From Streptomyces katrae (lineage in GTDB: Bacteria > Actinomycetota > Actinomycetes > Streptomycetales > Streptomycetaceae): a DNA stretch of 6,491 bases. The notes beneath the pieces are model-generated. The model saw only the letters and a list, made by a program, of their open reading frames with translations. It was not told the origin of the DNA and searched no databases. Both the position numbers and the translations under genes were made by a program. The DNA lies in assembly GCF_000966975.1 (NCBI RefSeq), contig NZ_JZWV01000929.1, forward strand, positions 1 through 6,491. The letters are read 5' to 3'. This document shows positions 1 through 5,037 of this stretch, one piece after another. Every line of letters begins with the position of its first letter. Within the stretch, counting starts at the first letter, position 1.

Positions 1-11
1 GGCGGGCGGTC

Positions 12-67
12 CGTCAGGCGGTACGTCAGGCGGTACGTCCGTCAGGCCGTTCGCCCGTCAGGCGGAC
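12..67. repeat. Short tandem repeat, four copies of a 12-bp unit
   Basis: Four copies of CGTCAGGCSGTW-like sequence lie at 12-23, 24-35, 40-51 and 56-67. The first two are identical and directly adjacent. The last two are each preceded by a 4-nt CGTC or CGCC filler, so spacing is 12, 16 and 16. Copy 4 overlaps the end of the PPTase gene and supplies its TGA (58-60 read on the minus strand). On the minus strand every copy contains a TGA, and together they fall in all three frames. The array may continue beyond the window start. No function is known to me. Confidence 0.75.
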
Positions 68-765
68 CGCACGGCCAGGGCGGCGGCGAACTCGGGTGGG
101 GCCGGGAGGTCGCGCAGGGTCCAGCCCGGCACCCGGCCGGGGGCGGGACCCGAGCCGACGAAGGGTTCGGCCACGGCCACGCCGTAGGCGAGGCCCGTCC
201 CGGTGGCCTTGAGGTAGGCCTCCTTGCGGGACCACACCCGGGCCAGCGCCACCCGTCGCCCGTCCTCCGGCAGGGCGGTGATCTCGGCCGCCTCCGCCGG
301 GTGCAGGCTGCTCAGGATGTCGGCCACCGCCTTCGAACTCGGCAGGCCCTCCACGTCCACCCCCACCGGCACCGCCGCGAAGGCGAAGTACGCCAGGCCG
401 TGGCTGTGGGACAGGGAGAAGTGCACCCCGCCTCCCGCCACCGCCGGCCGGCCGTGCGGGCCACCGCAGTTCGGGCAGTCCTCGCGGACCAGCCGGACCT
501 CCTCGGGCGCCGTCCCCAGGTACCCGCCGAGCAGCACCCGCAGCCCCAGGTGCGAGGCCAGGTAGGTGCGCCGGTCGCCGGGGCGCACCAGCCGGGCCGC
601 CCGCTTCCGCTCGCCCTCGTCCAGCAGCGCCTCGGCCCCGTCGGCCGCATGGCCGCCGATCACCCCGAGCGTGGTGTCCAGCGACCACACCACCGCACCG
701 GAGCCCGTGGGCAGGTCCCCGATCCGGGGCGCCGCCCCGCCGAGTTGGTTCAGTTCCTCGATCAC
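58..765 (-). CDS. Sfp-type 4'-phosphopantetheinyl transferase
   Basis: A 235-residue protein that should transfer the 4'-phosphopantetheine arm of CoA to a serine of acyl- or peptidyl-carrier proteins, activating PKS, NRPS or fatty-acid synthase modules in the cytoplasm. Seen: the substrate-binding segment FSLSHS (116-121); the metal-binding motif GVDVEG with D137 and E139; and the signature WSRKEAYLKATGTG (178-191), where E182 and K186 are the expected catalytic residues. A CPNCGGPHG segment (97-105) precedes these and, as I recall, is common in actinobacterial members. Length fits the Sfp/Gsp class (about 220-250). GTG 765 is the only long start: an in-frame TAA lies four codons upstream (775-777). 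There is no clear Shine-Dalgarno. A CATTAA -10-like hexamer (775-780, minus strand) would place transcription start almost on the GTG, so leaderless expression is possible. No carrier-protein gene is adjacent, so a general rather than cluster-dedicated role is likely. Confidence 0.93.
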   Translation of the reverse strand: MIEELNQLGGAAPRIGDLPTGSGAVVWSLDTTLGVIGGHAADGAEALLDEGERKRAARLVRPGDRRTYLASHLGLRVLLGGYLGTAPEEVRLVREDCPNCGGPHGRPAVAGGGVHFSLSHSHGLAYFAFAAVPVGVDVEGLPSSKAVADILSSLHPAEAAEITALPEDGRRVALARVWSRKEAYLKATGTGLAYGVAVAEPFVGSGPAPGRVPGWTLRDLPAPPEFAAALAVRSA

Positions 766-848
766 CTCATGAGGTTAATGGGGGTGGTTCGCGCCCCGGT
801 TACCCTCGTGCTCGATATCACCGTGGACAACTCGGGGGGAAGCACACC
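766..848. promoter_or_regulatory. Divergent intergenic region, PPTase / hydrolase
   Basis: This 83-bp gap between two divergent starts must contain the promoter of each gene unless one is transcribed from further away. It is visibly richer in A/T than the flanking genes and holds a GGTTACC dyad (799-805 area) and a GATATC palindrome (814-819 area). I found no convincing -35/-10 pair in the plus direction. In the minus direction only a CATTAA hexamer near the PPTase start stands out. The assignment rests on position. Confidence 0.4.
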
Positions 849-1619
849 GTGCGCAGTGCCGTCGTGACGCCGGAAGGCGACAGGATCCGTTGGGTCGAAC
901 TCCCGGGAGAGGAACCGGTCCGCGTCTACCTGCACGGACTCGGCGCCACCGCGCCCGCCTACTTCGCGGCGAGCGCCGTCCACCCGAGGCTGGCCGGGCG
1001 GCGCTCGCTGCTGCTCGACTTCCTCGGGCACGGGCACAGCGACCGGCCCGAGGCCTTCCCCTACACCCTGGAGGCGCACGCCGACACCGTGGCGCAGGCG
1101 CTCACCGCCGCCGGTGTCGCCGCGGCCGAGGTGATCGCCCACAGCATGGGCGGCGCGGTGGCCATCGTGCTGGCCGACCGGCACCCGGACCTGGTCTCCC
1201 GCCTCGTCCTGGTCGACGCCAACCTGGACCCCCTGCCGCCCACCCCGGGCACGGCGGGCAGCAGCGGGATCTCCTCCTACACGGAGCAGGAGTTCCTGGC
1301 CGGCGGCTGGGCCGAGGTCCGCGACCGGGCCGGTGCCCACTGGTGGTCGACGATGCGGCTGGCCGGCCGCACCGCGCTGTACCGGAGCGCCGTGCACCTC
1401 GCCGCGGGCACGACGCCCACCATGCGGGAACTGCTGCTGGAGCTGAAGGTCCCGCGCAGCTTCCTCCACCCGGAGGCGGACGGAGCTCCCTCCGGGGCCG
1501 GGGCCCTGGAGGCCGCCGGGGTCGCCGTCGTCCCCGTGCCCGACTGCGGGCACAACATCATGCTGGACAACCCCGAGGGTTTCGCACGGGCCGCTGCCGA
1601 GGCGCTCGCACGGGACTGA
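849..1619 (+). CDS. Alpha/beta-fold hydrolase
   Basis: A 256-residue soluble serine hydrolase of the alpha/beta-hydrolase superfamily; the substrate cannot be told from sequence. Seen: an oxyanion-hole HGLG (29-32); the strand-turn LLDFLGHGHSDRP (55-67) typical of the family; the nucleophile elbow AHSMGG with S99; a likely acid residue at D211 in the HPEADG segment; and the catalytic histidine H235 in PDCGHNIMLDNP. A cap region lies between about 125 and 195 and includes a WW pair (165-166). GTG 849 is chosen because GGGGGGAAG (834-842) sits 6 nt upstream as a Shine-Dalgarno. It diverges from the PPTase gene and converges on the next gene with 4 bp between stops. It could be an esterase, a proline-iminopeptidase-like enzyme or a type-II-thioesterase-like editor. 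The neighbouring PPTase makes the last tempting, but nothing in the sequence proves it. Confidence 0.9.
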   Translation: MRSAVVTPEGDRIRWVELPGEEPVRVYLHGLGATAPAYFAASAVHPRLAGRRSLLLDFLGHGHSDRPEAFPYTLEAHADTVAQALTAAGVAAAEVIAHSMGGAVAIVLADRHPDLVSRLVLVDANLDPLPPTPGTAGSSGISSYTEQEFLAGGWAEVRDRAGAHWWSTMRLAGRTALYRSAVHLAAGTTPTMRELLLELKVPRSFLHPEADGAPSGAGALEAAGVAVVPVPDCGHNIMLDNPEGFARAAAEALARD

Positions 1620-1623
1620 CCCG

Positions 1624-2166
1624 TCAGCGGCGTACCGCCGGGACGGCCCCGGGCGCGGGGACGGCCGGTGTGCCCTCCGGTATTCGGGTCCCCGGGGAGG
1701 GCGTCCCGTCGGTCCAGGCGTAGACCTTCTTGCCGCGCACCGACACCTGGTACTGGTAGCGGTCCCGGCACTCGGGCCGCTCCTCGGCCCGGATGTCGCG
1801 CGGCCACCAGCGGGCCCCCAGCCGGGGCCCGCCCGCCTTCTTCGGGTGCTCCGCGGCGCACTGCGGTCCGTCGAGGGGCGTCTTGCCGAGGGTGAACCGG
1901 ATGAGCCGGGCCTTGCCGTCGGCTCGGGCCTGGATCCGTATGTCGGTCGCGTCCCCCGGTACCCAGCTGGGCAGGGCGAGGGCCCGGTCCCCGCGGGCGT
2001 GCGCCTGGGCGGCGCCGGCGGTGGCGAAGTGCCGGCCCTTCTCCTTGAAGAACCGGTCGTTGAGGGCGTTGGTGAGCGGGTTGGGCGGGAGGTTGGGCAG
2101 CGCGAAGGCCGCGGTGGCGAGGGCTCCCACGATGGCTGCGGCGATGACGAGCGGACGGCGGTTCAT
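1624..2166 (-). CDS. Secreted or N-terminally anchored protein of unknown function
   Basis: A 180-residue protein I do not recognise. It starts MNRRP, then a hydrophobic segment at residues 5-22 followed by a Pro-rich stretch (PNLPPNP, 24-30). This could be an uncleaved membrane anchor or a signal peptide; no clear Ala-X-Ala site is decisive. The exported part has two cysteines (C103 and C133), which could form a disulfide, several aromatics (WW at 120-121, a YQYQ segment at 137-140, W151), and a Pro/Ala-rich tail (162-178). Composition and GC match the neighbours, so recent transfer is not suggested. ATG 2166 gives a good signal-like N terminus, but no clear Shine-Dalgarno precedes it. It is convergent with the hydrolase and divergent from the phospholipase gene. 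The anchor is fairly sure; no function is assigned. Confidence 0.8.
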   Translation of the reverse strand: MNRRPLVIAAAIVGALATAAFALPNLPPNPLTNALNDRFFKEKGRHFATAGAAQAHARGDRALALPSWVPGDATDIRIQARADGKARLIRFTLGKTPLDGPQCAAEHPKKAGGPRLGARWWPRDIRAEERPECRDRYQYQVSVRGKKVYAWTDGTPSPGTRIPEGTPAVPAPGAVPAVRR

Positions 2167-2217
2167 ACCGACAAGTGTTCGCGCCCGGGGCCGTCCGCGC
2201 GTCCCTCCCGGGTACCA

Positions 2218-2237
2218 ACTTCCGCTCTGCCGGAAGT
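2218..2237. promoter_or_regulatory. Inverted repeat upstream of the hypothetical gene
   Basis: ACTTCCG (2218-2224) and CGGAAGT (2231-2237) form a perfect 7-bp inverted repeat around CTCTGC. It lies 51 bp upstream of the start of the minus-strand hypothetical gene, in the 243-bp divergent region. As DNA it could be an operator; as RNA it could be a leader hairpin. No regulator is identified. Confidence 0.45.
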
Positions 2238-2293
2238 CGCATACGGACTCATACCTGAGAGTGGTCCCGGCCGCCGTCGACCCGCCACGGGCA

Positions 2294-2320
2294 GGAACGC
2301 CCGCGCCCGGGCCGCGTTAT
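2294..2320 (+). promoter_or_regulatory. Candidate ECF-sigma (SigE-like) promoter for phospholipase A2
   Basis: GGAAC at 2294-2298 is followed after 17 bp by GTTAT at 2316-2320. This fits the GGAAC-N16/17-GTT pattern known for Streptomyces SigE, the cell-envelope-stress sigma factor. Transcription would start near 2325 and give a leader of about 85 nt before the phospholipase start. The match is short, so it is suggestive only. Confidence 0.4.
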
Positions 2321-2409
2321 AGGGGCAGCCCCGGTCAACTCCCGGCGCGGCGAAGGCCCTCCCCCGGGGAACGGCCGCCCGCCCGCCGCCCCGCACCCGC
2401 AGGAGTGCC

Positions 2410-2892
2410 ATGCGCCGCCGCCCCTTCACCGCCCTCGCCCCCGCTGCCGCCGCCCTGCTCTTCCTCGCCACCCCCGCCTCGGCGGTCCCGGCGGACAAGC
2501 CGCAGGTGCTGAGCCGGTGGACGCAGACCGGCGCGGCCAGCCAGGAAGCCTGGCTGGAGGCCCGCGCACACCGGACCGGCTGGGCCGCGTACGGGTTCGA
2601 CTGGTCCACGGACTACTGCACGACCTCCCCGGACAACCCGTTCGGCTTCCCCTTCCGCGAGGCGTGCGCCCGCCACGACTTCGGCTACCGCAACTACCGG
2701 GCGGCGGGCGCGTTCCAGGCCAACAAGTCCCGGCTGGACGACGCCTTCCACGCGGACCTCCAGCGGGTCTGCGCGCGGTACTCGGGCGCCAGGAAGGCCT
2801 CCTGCGAGGGCACGGCCTGGACCTACTACCAGGCGGTGAGGGCCTTCGGAGCCTCTCCGGAAACCGGCCGGGCAGAGCCGCCGGCACCCTGA
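2410..2892 (+). CDS. Secreted bacterial phospholipase A2
   Basis: A 160-residue precursor of a calcium-dependent phospholipase A2 that releases the sn-2 fatty acid from phospholipids outside the cell. A Sec signal peptide is clear: RRR at 2-4, a hydrophobic core around 9-20, and cleavage after TPASA (A25). The mature part matches, without gaps as I recall it, the Streptomyces violaceoruber enzyme. Shared are the PADKPQVL start, FDWSTD, the DNPFGFPF segment (75-82) and the catalytic CARHDFGYRNY (86-96) with H89 and D90. D68 is the likely calcium ligand and D110 the supporting acid. Four cysteines (C70, C86, C121, C132) fit the two known disulfides. A 13-residue tail (148-160, Pro/Ala/Glu-rich) extends past the usual Phe-Gly end. 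AGGAG at 2401-2405 sets the ATG start. It is a single-gene unit facing the tRNA. Confidence 0.95.
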   Translation: MRRRPFTALAPAAAALLFLATPASAVPADKPQVLSRWTQTGAASQEAWLEARAHRTGWAAYGFDWSTDYCTTSPDNPFGFPFREACARHDFGYRNYRAAGAFQANKSRLDDAFHADLQRVCARYSGARKASCEGTAWTYYQAVRAFGASPETGRAEPPAP

Positions 2893-2897
2893 TCCGC

Positions 2898-2919
2898 CCG
2901 TCCGGGCGACGGCCGTTTT
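2898..2919 (+). terminator. Candidate terminator of the phospholipase gene
   Basis: CCGTC (2898-2902) pairs with GACGG (2908-2912) around CGGGC, followed by CCG and TTTT (2916-2919). An overlapping alternative, GCCCG/CGGGC, is also possible. The hairpin begins 6 nt after the phospholipase stop. The stem is short, so it may be only one of several termination signals here. Confidence 0.4.
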
Positions 2920-2964
2920 GCGCCTGCAAGGATCCGGTCGAGTGATTTTTCGCCAGCGGTGGAC

Positions 2965-2983
2965 GGCGTCCCACCAGGACGCC
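2965..2983. terminator. Hairpin between phospholipase and tRNA genes
   Basis: GGCGTCC (2965-2971) and GGACGCC (2977-2983) form a perfect 7-bp GC-rich stem with a 5-nt loop. It lies 36 nt past the 3' end of the minus-strand tRNA and 72 nt past the plus-strand phospholipase stop, so it could stop transcription from both sides. It has no adjacent T tract on either strand, which is common for Streptomyces terminators. A T5 run (2946-2950) lies 14 bp to the left. Confidence 0.45.
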
Positions 2984-3018
2984 CGCGCAGGGCTCTCCTG
3001 GGGGAGGAGGAAGAAGAG

Positions 3019-3091
3019 TGCCCCCGGCAGGACTCGAACCTGCGGCCAAGCGCTTAGAAGGCGCCTGCTCTATCCACTGAGCTACGGGGGC
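3019..3091 (-). tRNA. tRNA-Arg, anticodon TCT
   Basis: A complete 73-nt cloverleaf on the minus strand: acceptor stem GCCCCCG/CGGGGGC, D stem GCTC/GAGC, anticodon stem GGCGC/GCGCT (one G-T pair) with loop CTTCTAA, 5-nt variable region, and T stem GCAGG/CCTGC with loop TTCGAGT. The discriminator base is A. The anticodon TCT (3056-3058 on the complement) reads AGA and possibly AGG arginine codons, which are rare in such GC-rich genomes. CCA is not encoded (the next bases are CTC) and must be added by the CCA-adding enzyme. Upstream, a TATCCT hexamer (3156-3161, minus strand) is a weak -10 candidate without a good -35. No duplicated tRNA 3' end was seen, so there is no sign of an integrated element. 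Confidence 0.97.
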
Positions 3092-3221
3092 CGGTGGTGA
3101 CCGTGGTGGCCTGGAGCCCCTTGGTGGGGGTGGGACTGCGGTCCGTGCCGGGTCAAGGATAGGGCTCCGGTTGCCTTGTCCCGGTTGCTTCCCTCGCGTG
3201 CCACGTTGTGGAGGTTCGGTG

Positions 3222-3266
3222 AAGCGGTCCCGATAATCGCAGGCAGGTGCGATTCTCGCACCGCTT
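3222..3266 (+). promoter_or_regulatory. Large imperfect hairpin/dyad with a mutually exclusive alternative stem
   Basis: AAGCGGT (3222-3228) pairs with ACCGCTT (3260-3266). Inside, 3231-3241 pairs with 3248-3258 at 10 of 11 positions (core AATCGCA/TGCGATT) around the loop GGCAGG. The two stems are separated only by a 2x1 internal loop, so up to 17 pairs form over 45 nt, running into TTTT at 3265-3268. GGTGCGA (3246-3252) can instead pair perfectly with TCGCACC (3256-3262) around TTC, which destroys the larger fold. As plus-strand RNA this resembles a terminator with an alternative structure; as DNA it could be a long operator. It lies 147 bp upstream of the first GTPase gene. Confidence 0.6.
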
Positions 3267-3371
3267 TTGCGCCGCGGCGGCCTGGGTGTTGTGCACTCGT
3301 TATGCCTGCGTCCCACTCGTCCTCCGTGTCCATGATGTCCCACAGGAGTCGCGGTCGGCGCGCAGAGGGCG

Positions 3372-3401
3372 TATAAGCTTCAAAAATGGTCCCAAATTGG
3401 G
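3372..3401 (+). promoter_or_regulatory. Candidate -10 and AT-rich palindrome before the GTPase operon
   Basis: TATAAG (3372-3377) is a good -10-like hexamer, but no matching -35 was found 16-19 bp upstream. A start near 3384 would give a leader of about 30 nt. That leader contains CCCAA-A-TTGGG (3391-3401), a perfect 5-bp palindrome that ATG/CAT (3386-3388, 3402-3404) could extend across a 2-nt bulge. It is an AT-rich island next to the start codon, so it could be a repressor site overlapping the promoter or a leader hairpin affecting translation. Confidence 0.4.
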
Positions 3402-3413
3402 CATTCTTCGCAT

Positions 3414-5033
3414 GTGGTGACCTTGGATGTTCGGCCTCAGCTGCTCGATGCCCTGTCCGCCCTGCGCGACCGGGTCGCGTCCGTGCGTCTGCCGCTGCCC
3501 CTGCCCGGCGCCCCGCGCGCCCGCCAGACCAGAGCCGAGCTGCTCGCGCAGCTCGACGACTACCTCGTACCCCGGCTCAAGGCGCCCGAGGCGCCGATGC
3601 TCGCCGTCGTCGGCGGCTCCACCGGAGCCGGCAAGTCCACCCTCGTCAACTCCCTCGTCGGCCGCCAGGTCAGCGAAGCCGGAGTGCTGCGCCCCACCAC
3701 CCGCACCCCGGTGCTCGTCTGCCACCCCGACGACCACCACTGGTTCGCCGGAATGCGGGTCCTCCCCGACCTCATGCGCGTATGGGCACCCCAGGACGAG
3801 GAGGACCTCCTCCCCGCCCGCAAGGGCCGCCCGCCCGGAACGCGCCGCGGCGCCACGACGCGCGAACTGCGCATCGAGACCGTCTCCACCCTCCCGCGCG
3901 GCCTCGCCCTCCTCGACGCCCCGGACATCGACTCCCTCGTCGTGGAGAACCGGACCCTCGCGGCCCAGCTGATCTGCGCCGCCGACGTCTGGGTCATGGT
4001 CACCACCGCCTCGCGGTACGCCGACGCCATCCCCTGGCACCTCCTGCGCACCGCCAAGCAGTACGACGCCACCCTGATCATCGTCCTCGACCGGGTCCCG
4101 CACCAGGTGCTCGCCGAGGTCTCGCGCCAGTACGGGGCCCTGCTCAACCGGGCCGGGCTGGGCGACGTACCGCGGTTCACGGTGCCGGAGCTGCCCGAGT
4201 CGGCCGGCGGCGGCGGACTGCTGCCCGCCAGCGCCGTCGCCCCGCTGCTCGCCTGGCTCAGCCACCACGTCCAGGACCCGGCCGCCCGCCAGTACGCCGT
4301 CGGCCGCACCGCGCTCGGCGCGCTCGACTCCCTCCGGCGCCGCATGCCGGAGCTCGCCTCCGCCGTCGCCGCCCAGCACGCCGCCGCCGTCCGGCTCACC
4401 TCGGCCGTCGAGGACGCGTACAGGAGGGAGGGCAAACGGGTGCAGGGCCGCCTCGACAGCGGCGCCGTCCTCGCCGGGGACGCCCTCACCCGCTGGCGCG
4501 GCTACCCCCTCGACACCAGCGCCGACGAACTCCTCGACTCCCTCGCGGAATCACTCGCCGCGCTGCTCCAGTGCGCCGTCGCCGCCGCCGACGAGCGCAT
4601 CGCCGAGGTGTGGCGCCGCGAGCCGGCCGCCGGGGCGGTACCGCTGCCCGGGCCCGACCGGGAGGCGGCGGAACGTATCGGCATGGCCGTACGGCGCTGG
4701 CGGCGCGTGCTGGAGGAACTCGCCGAGGAAGAGGTCGCCAAGCTCGGCAAGCAGCCCGCACCCGACCCCGACGGCATCGCCGCCCTCCTCGTCGCCGCCC
4801 TCCTCGGCGGCAAACGCGCCCGCCCGGCGGGGGAGAAGCTCGCCGAGCGGATCGGCGTCCAGGCGGCCGTACGCCTGCGCGACCGGGGCGGGGAACTGGT
4901 CAGCGACCACCTCGACGAGGTGCTGCGCGCCGAGCGGGACCGCCGCCTCGCGCCGCTCCAGGCGCTCGAAGTGACCCCGGAACCACAGGCCGAGCTGATC
5001 GCGGCGCTGTCCGTACTGCAGAAGGAGAGGTGA
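3414..5033 (+). CDS. dynA: Dynamin-like GTPase, first of a pair (DynA-like)
   Basis: A 539-residue dynamin-family GTPase. From its pairing with the next gene I take it to be Streptomyces DynA, which with DynB is reported to stabilise FtsZ rings at sporulation septa. Seen: Walker [11 protein letters not shown] (67-76, K74), a switch-I PTT (94-96) and a G3-like DAPD (168-171). The G4 position reads LDRV (225-228) instead of N/TKxD, so guanine specificity may be altered. The rest is mostly helical and rich in Ala, Glu and Arg, as in the stalk part of bacterial dynamins. The only notable hydrophobic stretch is 454-466, too short to be a clear membrane span. Tandem GTGs at 3414 and 3417 begin the frame; no Shine-Dalgarno is visible, so initiation may be leaderless or depend on the leader. 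It is followed 4 bp later by the second GTPase gene. The dynamin/GTPase call is firm; the DynA name is an inference. Confidence 0.85.
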   Translation: MVTLDVRPQLLDALSALRDRVASVRLPLPLPGAPRARQTRAELLAQLDDYLVPRLKAPEAPMLAVVGGSTGAGKSTLVNSLVGRQVSEAGVLRPTTRTPVLVCHPDDHHWFAGMRVLPDLMRVWAPQDEEDLLPARKGRPPGTRRGATTRELRIETVSTLPRGLALLDAPDIDSLVVENRTLAAQLICAADVWVMVTTASRYADAIPWHLLRTAKQYDATLIIVLDRVPHQVLAEVSRQYGALLNRAGLGDVPRFTVPELPESAGGGGLLPASAVAPLLAWLSHHVQDPAARQYAVGRTALGALDSLRRRMPELASAVAAQHAAAVRLTSAVEDAYRREGKRVQGRLDSGAVLAGDALTRWRGYPLDTSADELLDSLAESLAALLQCAVAAADERIAEVWRREPAAGAVPLPGPDREAAERIGMAVRRWRRVLEELAEEEVAKLGKQPAPDPDGIAALLVAALLGGKRARPAGEKLAERIGVQAAVRLRDRGGELVSDHLDEVLRAERDRRLAPLQALEVTPEPQAELIAALSVLQKER

Positions 5034-5037
5034 GGGG

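Larger units (their letters stand above)
3092..3413. other. 322-bp gene-free region between tRNA-Arg and the GTPase operon
   Basis: No credible gene is present: short open frames on both strands lack a ribosome binding site and a recognisable product. The region must carry the tRNA promoter (minus) and the GTPase operon promoter (plus). It contains an 8-bp direct repeat CCGGTTGC (3167-3174, 3181-3188, period 14), a large imperfect dyad (3222-3266), a CACTCGT direct repeat (3294-3300, 3314-3320, period 20), GTGTC (3326-3330), a TATAAG hexamer (3372-3377) and an AT-rich palindrome (3391-3401). Base composition is noticeably less GC-rich than the genes. Confidence 0.8.

Noticed and set aside
1620..1640. 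GCGG/CCGC hairpin near the convergent stop codons as a bidirectional terminator
   Set aside because: It is only four pairs, inside the coding end of the minus-strand gene, with no T run. Such matches are frequent by chance at this GC content.
2851..2868. SPETG in the phospholipase tail as a sortase signal
   Set aside because: It is not LPxTG and is not followed by a hydrophobic segment and basic tail.
3019..3091. tRNA-Arg as the attachment site of an integrated element
   Set aside because: No duplicated tRNA 3' end, integrase gene or other mobile gene is present in the window.
3176..3376. 66-codon plus-strand open frame between the tRNA and the GTPase operon
   Set aside because: It has no ribosome binding site, no recognisable domain and weak coding character, and it runs through the hairpin region.
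3092..3413. BldD-type palindrome in the GTPase promoter region
   Set aside because: No stretch matched the ACnCwGnGT core on reading through the region.
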